Source of the DNA: an uncultured Bacteroidota bacterium
Lineage (GTDB): Bacteria; Bacteroidota; Bacteroidia; Flavobacteriales; Flavobacteriaceae
Reading direction: 5' to 3'
DNA length: 61,787 bases
NCBI GenBank assembly: GCA_902587325.1
Contig: CACIKV010000010.1
Location: 1 to 61,787, forward strand
A program made the translations under genes and the position numbers. Each line of letters starts with the position of its first letter. Position 1 is the stretch's first letter. Under the pieces are notes generated by a model, which was not told the DNA's origin, did no database searches, and was given only the letters and a program-made list of their open reading frames with translations. Positions 9,507 through 18,049 of the stretch are shown here, one piece after another.

Positions 9507-10766
9507 ATGTTTGCTCTTATAGATTGTAATAATTTTTATGTGTCTTGTGAAAGAGTTTTCAATCCAAAACTTAATAAAAAGCCTGTTGTGGTACTATCAA
9601 ATAACGATGGATGTGCAATATCAAGAAGCAATGAAGCAAAGGCGCTCGGTATACCAATGGGAGCGCCTGCATTTAAATATGAAAATATATTCAAAGAAAA
9701 TGATGTTGAAGTTTTTTCTTCAAATTTCCCATTGTACGGCGATATGAGTAGCAGGGTAATGAATATACTTTCAAAATTTACCCCAAATATTGAAATATAT
9801 AGTATTGATGAAGCTTTTTTAAAATTTGAAGGATTTGAAAACTATGATTTAGAATCTTACTGTCAAGAAATAAAGCATATGGTACTGAAATGGACAGGAA
9901 TACCCATTAGTGTAGGAATTGCCTCAACAAAAGCACTTGCAAAAGTTGCCAATCGAATTGCTAAGAAATTTCCAAGTCAAACAAAAGGAGTTTATTTGAT
10001 AAACTCAGAAGAAAAGAGGATTAACGCATTAAAATGGCTAAAGATTCAAGATGTTTGGGGAATAGGTTTTAGACATGCGGAAAGATTAAAAAATATTAAA
10101 GTAAATACAGCATATAATTTTATAAGTCTTGAAGATGGTTGGGTGAGGAAAAATATGAGTGTAGTGGGTTTAAGATTAAAAAAAGAACTAGAAGGAAAAT
10201 CTGTGTTAAACTTAGAAGAACATAGATCTCCAAAAAAGGCAATTGCTACAACTAGAAGTTTTGAAGGAACAATTACTGATTATGAAAAAATAAAGGAAAG
10301 AATATTGACTTTTGCTGTATGCTGCGCTGAAAAACTAAGAGCTCAAAATACTAATTGTAACTCTGTGTATGTATTTGTTAGAAGCAATAAGTTTCAAAAA
10401 AATAAAACACAATATAGAAATGGAATATTGGTAACAATTCCTTTTTCAACAAACTCAAATATGGTAATTGGTAAACATGCCATTGAAGGCCTAAAAAAGA
10501 TATTTAAAAAAGGTATCCACTACAAAAAAGCAGGAACCGTAGTAATGGGTTTAGATTCATCGAATAACCATCAACTGAATTTATTTGAAAATGAAGATCC
10601 AAGGCATAAGTATCTAATGAAAACTATAGATTTTATCCAGAAAAAAGAAGGTCAAAATAAAATTAAACTTGCCTCTCAAGATTTAAGAAGAAGGTGGAAG
10701 ATGAAGCAGGAAAAATTAAGCCCCAACTATACTTGCAGATTAAGTGAAATTATAAAAGTGAAATGA
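9507..10766 (+). CDS. umuC: Y-family DNA polymerase, UmuC (Pol V catalytic subunit)
   Basis: The 419-residue protein starts [17 protein letters not shown], the UmuC palm motif with metal-binding D6. It has the second acidic pair D101/E102 in YSIDEAF. The region [23 protein letters not shown] follows, then the helix-hairpin-helix part near [13 protein letters not shown] little-finger domain and a DUF4113-like C-terminus ([12 protein letters not shown] to [17 protein letters not shown]) complete it. It performs error-prone translesion synthesis together with cleaved UmuD. It overlaps umuD by 4 bases (ATGA), so the two are co-translated. Usually umuD comes first; here umuC does. Confidence 0.95.
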   Translation: MFALIDCNNFYVSCERVFNPKLNKKPVVVLSNNDGCAISRSNEAKALGIPMGAPAFKYENIFKENDVEVFSSNFPLYGDMSSRVMNILSKFTPNIEIYSIDEAFLKFEGFENYDLESYCQEIKHMVLKWTGIPISVGIASTKALAKVANRIAKKFPSQTKGVYLINSEEKRINALKWLKIQDVWGIGFRHAERLKNIKVNTAYNFISLEDGWVRKNMSVVGLRLKKELEGKSVLNLEEHRSPKKAIATTRSFEGTITDYEKIKERILTFAVCCAEKLRAQNTNCNSVYVFVRSNKFQKNKTQYRNGILVTIPFSTNSNMVIGKHAIEGLKKIFKKGIHYKKAGTVVMGLDSSNNHQLNLFENEDPRHKYLMKTIDFIQKKEGQNKIKLASQDLRRRWKMKQEKLSPNYTCRLSEIIKVK

Positions 10767-11197
10767 AAAAAGAAAAGCTAATTTTTTTAAAACCAAAGAA
10801 AGGGGATTCAATGGGGCAATGGTTAGTTGAACAAGGTATTTCAGCAGGATTTCCTTCACCGGCTGACGACTTTAAGGAAATCAGAATAAGTTTAGATCGA
10901 GAACTTGTAAAAAATAGCGAGTCAACATTTTACGCTAGAGTAAATGGTAATTCAATGATTGATGCAGGTATATCAGATGGTGACATGATTGTAATTGATA
11001 GGAGTTTAATGGCAGAAAACAATAAAATTGCAGTATGTTTCCTAGATGGTGAATTCACAGTAAAAAGAATAGTAAAGAGGGCAAAAAAGCTTTTTCTAAA
11101 GCCCGAAAACAGTAATTATAAAGAAATAGAAATAGAAAAAGAAAACAACCTTATAGTTTGGGGAATTGTAACTTATGTAATAAAATCATTAAACTAA
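10763..11197 (+). CDS. umuD: UmuD, S24 family self-cleaving translesion subunit
   Basis: The 144-residue protein has the LexA-like peptidase fold without a DNA-binding domain. The motif AGFPSPA places the predicted self-cleavage bond between A28 and G29 (E. coli UmuD has Cys-Gly at this point). The catalytic Ser is S64 in [10 protein letters not shown] and the catalytic Lys is K101 in [10 protein letters not shown]. RecA-filament-stimulated cleavage would yield UmuD' to activate UmuC. It overlaps umuC by 4 bases and converges on the sugar transferase gene with a 4-base overlap, which leaves no room for a normal terminator. Confidence 0.94.
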   Translation: MKKEKLIFLKPKKGDSMGQWLVEQGISAGFPSPADDFKEIRISLDRELVKNSESTFYARVNGNSMIDAGISDGDMIVIDRSLMAENNKIAVCFLDGEFTVKRIVKRAKKLFLKPENSNYKEIEIEKENNLIVWGIVTYVIKSLN

Positions 11198-11862
11198 AAA
11201 TCTCTTTCTGGAAGATTGATAAATAATTTATTATAAATTTTACTGGACGGAAAGATTATAATCCATGCTGTAACAAAAATAATTTTAAGGTCTGTACAAA
11301 AGGATTTATTTTTTTGATACCACATTTCCAATTCACCTTTGTGTGGCGATATAGCTCTTTTGTAAAAAATAAATGGATCTTCATTTTTTACAGATGAAAT
11401 AATAGATTCTTCGTCTCTAAAAACTATAGAACCAATTCCAGTTATTCCAGGTTTGATTTGATATATTTTAGATTGAATTTTATGAGAATACATTGCAAAT
11501 GTTTTTTGAACTAAAGGTCTTGGCCCCACAATGCTAATATCACCTTTGACTACATTAATTATTTGAGGAAGTTCGTTAATTTTTGTTTTTCTTAAAAACT
11601 TCCCAAATGACGTTACTCTGTAGTCATTTTTTAGAGTGATACTTCCTGTACCCATATTAATTGAATCTTTTAACATTGTCGCAAATTTTATTATGTAAAA
11701 AGATTTATTTTTATGACCGATTCTTTTTTGAAAATAGAAAATTTCACCTTCAGCAGTAAACTTTAAAATTATTATCACTATTATAAATACTGGCGATAAT
11801 AGAATTATAGATATTAAACTAAGCAATAAGTCAAGTAATCTCTTACTAAATAAATAAATCAT
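11194..11862 (-). CDS. Initiating sugar-phosphate transferase (monotopic phosphoglycosyl transferase)
   Basis: The 222-residue protein belongs to the bacterial sugar transferase family (PglC/WcaJ catalytic core). It has an N-terminal hydrophobic re-entrant helix (about 8-34), FYFQKRIGH (43-50), KFATM (59-63), FGKFLRKTKINELPQI and KGDISIVGPRP. It would move a sugar-1-phosphate from a UDP-sugar to undecaprenyl phosphate in the inner membrane, starting repeat-unit assembly. The usual catalytic Asp-Glu pair reads N96-E97. It is the last gene of the long minus-strand run and touches the 4,6-dehydratase gene. With two UDP-HexNAc-modifying SDRs just upstream, a QuiNAc or FucNAc donor is likely. Confidence 0.9.
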   Translation of the reverse strand: MIYLFSKRLLDLLLSLISIILLSPVFIIVIIILKFTAEGEIFYFQKRIGHKNKSFYIIKFATMLKDSINMGTGSITLKNDYRVTSFGKFLRKTKINELPQIINVVKGDISIVGPRPLVQKTFAMYSHKIQSKIYQIKPGITGIGSIVFRDEESIISSVKNEDPFIFYKRAISPHKGELEMWYQKNKSFCTDLKIIFVTAWIIIFPSSKIYNKLFINLPERDF

Positions 11863-13043
11863 TACATCTTTGAATCTAAATTTTTCCCTTTCTCAATATG
11901 ATTAAAATTTGGAAGTAACTTATTAATTACTCTAATGATATCATTTTTTGTGGCTTTTAAACTTTCGAAGACTTGATCAAAGTCATTTTTTAATCCTTCT
12001 AAATTAAGGTCATTAACTTTATTTTTTATAATCCCTAATGATGAGAAATTATCTAAAACAAGTTTATCATTATCAGAATAGAATTCTTCGAACTTTTTTT
12101 CACCGGATGTGTCTGAATTGAATATAAGTATTGGATATTGTTTTGGATTTTCTTTTTTAAAATTTTTTGCTTGTTTCTCAGTACGAACAATAACCGGCTC
12201 ATATCCATTATTCTCTAAAAAATTAATTGCTATATCCTTAAAATAAATTTGATGCTTACTGGAATTAAGTTTTGGAAAAAATATATCACCTGATTCTCCC
12301 AAAAATGTAGATAATAAACATATTTTTCCAGATTGTTCTTCAGAAACAAAAAACCTTTTAATATCTGCTGGACATGATAAAGGCTGATTTTTTTTTAATC
12401 TATTTACAAAACCATCTAACAAACTTCCATTTGAAAATGAAACATTTGCAAATCTTGCAGTTGAAACCCGAAATTTATTTTTATGAGATATAATTATTTT
12501 TTCCATAATTAATTTTGAAGCGCCCATTATATTGACGGGGTTTGTTGCTTTGTCTGTTGAAACACTAAATAAAAATTTAGGTGGTTTTTTTACACATAAT
12601 TCTAATAGCTTTATTGCACCATAAATATTATTTTTAATTAAAGCTTCTACTGAAATAATATCTTTTTCAGATCTGACATGTTTTAAAGCAGAAAAATTAG
12701 AAATTATATCAAAACTATTTTTTTCAAAGAGTCTTTCAAAAGTTTTGCTCAACAGGTTTACTGGATAAGTTAAATACTCTGGATTATAATCTAAATAATT
12801 TGAACTTCTCAAATCTCTAGTCAGTTCCGTCAATCCATTTTCATTGTGATCTACAACAAAAATAGAGCTAGGCTTAAAAGCTAAAATTTGTTTTATGTAG
12901 TTTGATCCAATAGTTCCTGCTCCTCCAATTACTAATATTCTTTTGTTTTTAATACAATTTGATAGCAGTCCAAAGTTTTGTTGTATGTCCAAGTCAAAAA
13001 AATCTGAAGAGACTGATGAATTATATTTAATAAAATTTTTCAT
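11862..13043 (-). CDS. UDP-GlcNAc 4,6-dehydratase-like SDR (WbpM/CapD class)
   Basis: The 393-residue SDR has its NAD(P) motif at GGAGTIGSNY (40-49) and SALKHVRSEKD (118-128). Its active-site region STDKATNPVNIMGASK holds T163-D164-K165 and MxxxK (M173, K177), the Met-for-Tyr exchange typical of 4,6-dehydratases of the FlaA1/CapD/WbpM kind. A C-terminal extension (about 290-393) carries no clear motif. It lacks the four-helix membrane domain of full-length WbpM. The probable reaction is UDP-GlcNAc to a UDP-4-keto-6-deoxy-GlcNAc. It is flanked by a reductase-like SDR and the initiating transferase, suggesting a three-gene module that makes and loads the first sugar. Confidence 0.8.
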   Translation of the reverse strand: MKNFIKYNSSVSSDFFDLDIQQNFGLLSNCIKNKRILVIGGAGTIGSNYIKQILAFKPSSIFVVDHNENGLTELTRDLRSSNYLDYNPEYLTYPVNLLSKTFERLFEKNSFDIISNFSALKHVRSEKDIISVEALIKNNIYGAIKLLELCVKKPPKFLFSVSTDKATNPVNIMGASKLIMEKIIISHKNKFRVSTARFANVSFSNGSLLDGFVNRLKKNQPLSCPADIKRFFVSEEQSGKICLLSTFLGESGDIFFPKLNSSKHQIYFKDIAINFLENNGYEPVIVRTEKQAKNFKKENPKQYPILIFNSDTSGEKKFEEFYSDNDKLVLDNFSSLGIIKNKVNDLNLEGLKNDFDQVFESLKATKNDIIRVINKLLPNFNHIEKGKNLDSKM

Positions 13044-13924
13044 TCAAAATTGATTTTTTTATTATTAGGATTACAATCTAAAGAACTATAAACTAAATTA
13101 TTACAAAGCACTTTATGAAATTTAATTTTTAAAATAAGTTTCTTTTTTGAAAAGAAGAAAATCAAATATAATTTAGATATCAACTTAATTAAAAACAAAG
13201 GTAAATTAATTCTGAAAGATTTAGTATTCTTAACTAATTTTGGTATTTCTTTAGATTTATAAATATTTCCGTCCGTTACATTAAATGTTTTAGTAATTGG
13301 TTTAGTGCTAAGAAAGTATTTAATAATATTTAGAAAGTTCGATATATGACAAAAATTGTGTAATTGATTTCCGCCAAATGTAACATAAAATAGATTGTTA
13401 TATAAAACTCTTTTTTTTATATCAACTAAAAATTCATCAGAAAAAATTGGAGAACATCTTAATATTAAACTATTTTTCATTACTAACTTAATAAAATTTT
13501 CAGCTAGAACTTTAGATTTGGAATAATCATCAATAGGATTAACAGCCGTACTTTCTAAAATTATTTCGTTATCTAAAATAGATTTTCCATATACACCAAT
13601 AGTACTTAAAAAAATTAAATATGTTTCTTTGTCAATTAATTCAATTAAGTTTTTGGTTGCATTAAAATTTGATTGATAAATTTCTTCTTTTGAATAGTTA
13701 TTAAAGTTATGGGCTAATCCGGCAGTATGAATTACTATATCAAATTTTCTATTTTTAAGTTTGGATTTTAATTTATCCTTTTGTCTTAAATCACATTTAA
13801 TAAAGTTTTTAAAATTATAAGTATTTGACATATCCAAGCCGTACAAATTATAATTCTTGTAGAATAGATTATAAACTTTGCTACCAATTAATCCAGAAAC
13901 TCCAGTTATTAATACTGTTTTCAT
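13040..13924 (-). CDS. NAD-dependent epimerase/dehydratase, candidate UDP-4-keto-HexNAc reductase
   Basis: The 294-residue extended SDR starts with the Rossmann motif GVSGLIGSKV. It has HTAGLAHNF and the catalytic YSKSK (YxxxK) about residue 139. Its C-terminus (about 235-294) is Lys-rich and hydrophobic, which may mean membrane association. Overlaps of 4 bases on both sides show tight coupling to the deacetylase and the 4,6-dehydratase. In comparable loci (WbpV/WreQ type) such an SDR reduces UDP-4-keto-6-deoxy-GlcNAc to UDP-QuiNAc or UDP-FucNAc. That assignment rests on context; the SDR fold itself is clear. Confidence 0.75.
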   Translation of the reverse strand: MKTVLITGVSGLIGSKVYNLFYKNYNLYGLDMSNTYNFKNFIKCDLRQKDKLKSKLKNRKFDIVIHTAGLAHNFNNYSKEEIYQSNFNATKNLIELIDKETYLIFLSTIGVYGKSILDNEIILESTAVNPIDDYSKSKVLAENFIKLVMKNSLILRCSPIFSDEFLVDIKKRVLYNNLFYVTFGGNQLHNFCHISNFLNIIKYFLSTKPITKTFNVTDGNIYKSKEIPKLVKNTKSFRINLPLFLIKLISKLYLIFFFSKKKLILKIKFHKVLCNNLVYSSLDCNPNNKKINFE

Positions 13925-14751
13925 AAAATATCATTAATTTTTTTAAAGGAAATTTTACTGTTTTGTAGAAATATAACGAGTCTTTTAAATCTATTCATAT
14001 TGTTTTTTCTATTATATTGAAATCTTATTTTATTAAAAAAACTTAATTTATTAAGCTCGATTTTTGATGAGTTAAGCTCAAATGGATGAATGTAAAAAAT
14101 AAAATTCTTATTTGTTTTATAAAAACTTTTAATTAAGAATTTGGTTAATAATAATGGTAAAAATCTAAAATATGCTCCACCTGAAATTGGCAAATTAATT
14201 TTTTTTGTAATCTTGTAGGTTGGAACCTCAAATTCTTTAAATTTATCTTTTATATAAATCAAATTATCAAAAAGTCTATATCCTTTTAAACTTAATTTAT
14301 TATATAATTTATGAGAATCAAAATTCACATAACTTGAATCGTATTGAAAACCTAACTTCGATAGTAATTCCAATTTATTATCTGTTAGGCTGAAACATGG
14401 CGATCTGTATCCCGAAACTTTTTTACCACATATATCTTCCAAAATATTCTTAGCATAATTTAGGTCTGAAATAAATTTTTTATCAGTTTTATTATAGTCT
14501 AATTTATGATCGAGACCATGGCAAGCTATTTCATGACCTCGTGATGAAATATCTTTTATTATGTCAGGATATTTTTTTGCTAACTCAGCAACAACAAATA
14601 CAGTGATTTTTATTTTTCTTGAATCTAAAAAATCAAAGAAATCATTTAATTTAAAAATAAAAACATCCTTTTTATCAGTTTCATTTAAATCATTAAAATA
14701 GTCTAAATGATACCATTCTTCTAAGTCAAGTGTCAAAAAAAAATTTTTCAT
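13921..14751 (-). CDS. Polysaccharide deacetylase (NodB homology), XrtA-locus type
   Basis: The 276-residue protein begins FFLTLDLEEWYHLDYF, in which the Asp pair is the NodB metal and catalytic site. It carries GHEIACHGLDHKLDY (metal-binding histidines) and SGYRSPCFS. A C-terminal DUF3473-like part includes FYIHPFEL. These family members are often found in exosortase (XrtA/EpsH) exopolysaccharide loci and probably remove N-acetyl groups from polymer or lipid-linked glycan. No signal peptide is seen, so the side of the membrane is uncertain. It overlaps the FemAB-like gene by one base, a pairing also common in XrtA loci. No exosortase is in the window. Confidence 0.87.
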   Translation of the reverse strand: MKNFFLTLDLEEWYHLDYFNDLNETDKKDVFIFKLNDFFDFLDSRKIKITVFVVAELAKKYPDIIKDISSRGHEIACHGLDHKLDYNKTDKKFISDLNYAKNILEDICGKKVSGYRSPCFSLTDNKLELLSKLGFQYDSSYVNFDSHKLYNKLSLKGYRLFDNLIYIKDKFKEFEVPTYKITKKINLPISGGAYFRFLPLLLTKFLIKSFYKTNKNFIFYIHPFELNSSKIELNKLSFFNKIRFQYNRKNNMNRFKRLVIFLQNSKISFKKINDIL

Positions 14752-15716
14752 TAATAAATTCTGTTAGCTATGATTGAACCAAATTTAATTGCAATTTTGA
14801 ATGGAATTTTTTTATAAAAAAAACTAAATAAATTTTTTAAAATTTTAAGATTGTAGAATTTATTAGAATTTAATTTCAAAATATTTGTTTGAGTTTTTGA
14901 CCACTGTGTTTTAAATTTAAATTGAGTAGAACTATAATTACATCTACCAAAAGAAAAGAAAACTATATCTTTTGAAATTGAATACTTAATCATTTCCCAA
15001 TACATAAACATATTTGAAGATAAATAATTATACTCACGAAGAGAGGAGGCTAAAATTACTTCAATATTTTTTTTATTTATCAAACATAAAGAGCATGCAA
15101 TGTATTGCTTATTATACTCGACTAGAAAAATTACTGCATCATTTTGATATGAATTCATAAAATCTTCAAAAAAAGATTTTGAATAAGATGGTGAGCCTAG
15201 TGAGTGCATGTGTTTTGAGTAAATTGAATAAAAAGAATCAATTAATACATTACTTCCAGATATGATTTTCAATTTATTTTTTATTGACTTTTTTATTTGA
15301 CTTCTAATTTTAGATTTAAAAAATGAAAGTTGATTATTAATATTATTTTGAAGTTTCAAATAAACCGATGTTTTATAGTTGTCACTAAATGATGAATTAT
15401 ATGAGAATACTCTTACATAATAATTTCTAAATTTTTTTTTAAAAAGAGTATTTAAACTTTGTAGAATTTGTTTATCTGGTGGGTTAATTAAATATAAACC
15501 GTATGAGAAATAAGGAATTGAGAAATAGAGGTTATTTTTTTTTGCAATTGGAAGAAATCCTTTTAGTTCACCATTTTTTTTCAGGTGAAAGAAAAACATT
15601 TTAAATCCTTGTTTTTCCAAAAAAATATCAACGTTACTATTATAAGAAATTGGTAATTGATTAAATCTATCAATCTCATCAAAAAAAATACTTTTTTTTA
15701 CACTAATTAATTCCAC
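14751..15716 (-). CDS. FemAB-like GNAT-fold acyl/aminoacyl transferase
   Basis: The 321-residue protein resembles FemAB-related proteins of exopolysaccharide loci. It has two GNAT-like halves, a basic central region (SQIKKSIKNKLKI), and a C-terminal half with LASSLREYNYLSSNMFMYWE and FSFGRCNYSSTQFKFKTQWS, the usual FemAB-like ending. Family members transfer amino acids or acyl groups to peptidoglycan or glycans. It overlaps the deacetylase by one base, so it may acylate amines freed by the deacetylase. That link is inference; the substrate is not visible. Confidence 0.72.
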   Translation of the reverse strand: MELISVKKSIFFDEIDRFNQLPISYNSNVDIFLEKQGFKMFFFHLKKNGELKGFLPIAKKNNLYFSIPYFSYGLYLINPPDKQILQSLNTLFKKKFRNYYVRVFSYNSSFSDNYKTSVYLKLQNNINNQLSFFKSKIRSQIKKSIKNKLKIISGSNVLIDSFYSIYSKHMHSLGSPSYSKSFFEDFMNSYQNDAVIFLVEYNKQYIACSLCLINKKNIEVILASSLREYNYLSSNMFMYWEMIKYSISKDIVFFSFGRCNYSSTQFKFKTQWSKTQTNILKLNSNKFYNLKILKNLFSFFYKKIPFKIAIKFGSIIANRIY

Positions 15717-16930
15717 AATATTTTATTTATTTCAGAATATAATTTCTTAAAAGTTTTTTCTTTTGAGAATTTATCTAGATAATATTTATTTGCATTAGAA
15801 CCCATTCTTTTTAGCTGAGAATATTTCAAAGCTTTAATCTTAATAATATTATTCGAAAACGATTTATATTCACCTGATTTAACACAATATCCACATTGTG
15901 ACTCATTAATTATTGATGCAGCCTCACCATCAATCATACCTAAAATTGGTTTTTCAAAAGCCATATAGGATTGCAATTTAGCTGGAATTGTTTTTGCATA
16001 TGCTGATCCTTTGGCTAATGTTATTACCATTGCATCTGCCTTTTTATAAAATTCAGGCATTTTATTTAAAGGATTTGAACCATATATAATAACGTTACCT
16101 TGAATTTTATGTTTTTCAACTTTTGATTTTAACCAATTTAGCATTCTTCCATCACCAACAATTAACCATCTTATCTTTCTATCAAGACTAATTGTTTCTT
16201 TGATAGCATTAAATAAATTTTCAATGTCTTGACCTTTTCCAATGTTCCCAGCAAACATTAAATTAAAATATTTTCCAATTTTTTTATTTTTTTTAGGTTT
16301 TAAAAATAAATCTTCAGCCCAATTAGGAAAAAAAATTACATCTTTAGTGTAACCCATACTTTTAGCATGATTCTTAAAGCTCTTAGAGCTAATTAAAAGA
16401 ACATCAATATTCTGATAAATAAATTTTACAACTATTTTTAAAACATAACCAATAATTTTTTTAAAAAATAAATTTCTAATGTAGTGAGTAACAGCTTCAG
16501 GCCATAAGTCTAGATTCCAAAAAATAATTTTTATTTTTTGAATTTTTTTTAAAAAAATAGCTGGTAAGGCTACAAAAATCGGCGAAACATGATGTACAAA
16601 AATGAGATCAAATTTTTTAAAAAATGATATATAAAAACAATAAATGAATAAACTAATCAAATATGATATATAGTTTAATACCAACCTTAATTTTGAACCA
16701 TTTCCCCTTGGAATTTGTGGAATACGATGAATCTTAACATTATTTAATATCTCATGATTATTTTTACAAAATCCATAACCATCATAAAATTTTCCAGCAG
16801 GATAATTAGGAACCCCAGTTACCACAGTTACATCATAATTATTGGTAGATAGATCAAAAGCTATGTCATTTATTTTAAAATTTTCAGGATAAAAATAATT
16901 TGTGATTATTATTATTTTCTTTTTTTCCAA
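15707..16930 (-). CDS. wbuB: WbuB-like family 4 glycosyltransferase, candidate L-FucNAc transferase
   Basis: The 407-residue GT-B enzyme has the WbuB-like N-terminus ITNYFYPENFKINDIA followed by VVTGVPNYPAGKFYDGYG. WNLDLWPEAV lies at about 143-152 and the donor site is at MFAGNIGKGQDIENL. In E. coli O26 the wbuB gene follows fnlABC and its product is the L-FucNAc transferase. Here it directly follows capG and overlaps it by 19 bases, the same gene order. It therefore probably adds L-FucNAc to the lipid-linked repeat unit at the cytoplasmic face. The specificity is inferred from order and family, not from residues. Confidence 0.82.
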   Translation of the reverse strand: MEKKKIIIITNYFYPENFKINDIAFDLSTNNYDVTVVTGVPNYPAGKFYDGYGFCKNNHEILNNVKIHRIPQIPRGNGSKLRLVLNYISYLISLFIYCFYISFFKKFDLIFVHHVSPIFVALPAIFLKKIQKIKIIFWNLDLWPEAVTHYIRNLFFKKIIGYVLKIVVKFIYQNIDVLLISSKSFKNHAKSMGYTKDVIFFPNWAEDLFLKPKKNKKIGKYFNLMFAGNIGKGQDIENLFNAIKETISLDRKIRWLIVGDGRMLNWLKSKVEKHKIQGNVIIYGSNPLNKMPEFYKKADAMVITLAKGSAYAKTIPAKLQSYMAFEKPILGMIDGEAASIINESQCGYCVKSGEYKSFSNNIIKIKALKYSQLKRMGSNANKYYLDKFSKEKTFKKLYSEINKILWN

Positions 16931-18048
16931 ACGTTTTGATTTACATAGTCAGTATATGACAAAATTATTCTTGGAATCTTCTCAGATATATTCTCATATG
17001 AATAATCTTTAACAATATTTAGGGTTCTTTCTTCTCCAATTTTTTGATTTGATAATAAATTTATTGCTTGCTCTATTCTATCTAAAGATAAACCAACCAT
17101 CATGACGGAGCCTTCTTCCATAGCTTCAGGTCTCTCATGAGCTTCCCTTATATTTAAAGCTTTAAAATTTAGTATTGATGATTCTTCAGAAATTGTTCCG
17201 CTGTCAGACAGAACAACTTTAGCATTCATTTGTAGAAAATTATAATCTGTAAAGCTTAATGGTTTTTCAAATAAAATGTTTTTATTAAAATTTATGCCAG
17301 ATGAATCAATTTTTTTTCTAGTTCTTGGGTGAGTAGAAACTACAGTAGGAATTTTATAGTTTTCGGACAAGTAATTTAAAATCTCTACAAATTTTTTAAA
17401 ATTATTTGATGAAATATTTTCTTCTCTGTGAGCTGAAATTAGGAAAAATTTAAATTTCTCTAATTTAAGCTTATTAAGAATTTTTGATTTTTTTATTTTA
17501 CTTAAATTAAAATCTAATACCTCTTTCATAGGACTTCCTGTCTTAATAATTGAATCGGGGGAAATACCCTCTCTTATCAAATATTGCCTAGAAATATCAC
17601 TGTATGTTAGATTAATATCTGATATGTGATCAACAATCTTTCTATTTGTTTCTTCAGGTACCCTTTGATCAAAACATCTATTACCAGCTTCCATATGAAA
17701 TATAGGAATTTGTCTTTTTTTAGCTGCTATTGCACATAAACATGAATTGGTGTCGCCTAAAATTAATATTGCATCAGGTTTTTCTTTTTCAAAAATTGGA
17801 TCAATATTAATTAAAATCTTGCCAGATGTCTGGGTGCCATTTTTTTCTGCCGCATTTAAAAAATAGTTAGGCTTTTTAATATTTAAATCATTAAAAAACA
17901 CTTCATTTAATTCATAATCATAATTTTGACCAGTGTGTACTACAATATGGTTGAAAATTTCTAATGAATTTATTTTATTTATAATTCTTGATAGCCTTAT
18001 AATTTCAGGCCTCGTACCAATTACTGTAATTAATTTAAATTTTTTCAT
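16912..18048 (-). CDS. capG: UDP-N-acetyl hexosamine 2-epimerase of the CapG/FnlC type
   Basis: The 378-residue non-hydrolysing epimerase starts ITVIGTRPEIIRLSR. It carries HTGQNYDYELNEVFF, GDTNSC, MEAGNRCFDQRVPEETNR, the SAHREEN motif and SDSGTISEE. These phrases fit the CapG/FnlC/WbpI subgroup more closely than WecB. CapG epimerises C2 of UDP-L-6-deoxy-talosamine-type sugar to give UDP-L-FucNAc. It follows capF by one base and precedes the WbuB-like transferase. The length is normal and all catalytic regions are intact. Confidence 0.88.
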   Translation of the reverse strand: MKKFKLITVIGTRPEIIRLSRIINKINSLEIFNHIVVHTGQNYDYELNEVFFNDLNIKKPNYFLNAAEKNGTQTSGKILINIDPIFEKEKPDAILILGDTNSCLCAIAAKKRQIPIFHMEAGNRCFDQRVPEETNRKIVDHISDINLTYSDISRQYLIREGISPDSIIKTGSPMKEVLDFNLSKIKKSKILNKLKLEKFKFFLISAHREENISSNNFKKFVEILNYLSENYKIPTVVSTHPRTRKKIDSSGINFNKNILFEKPLSFTDYNFLQMNAKVVLSDSGTISEESSILNFKALNIREAHERPEAMEEGSVMMVGLSLDRIEQAINLLSNQKIGEERTLNIVKDYSYENISEKIPRIILSYTDYVNQNVWKKRK

Positions 18049-18049
18049 G

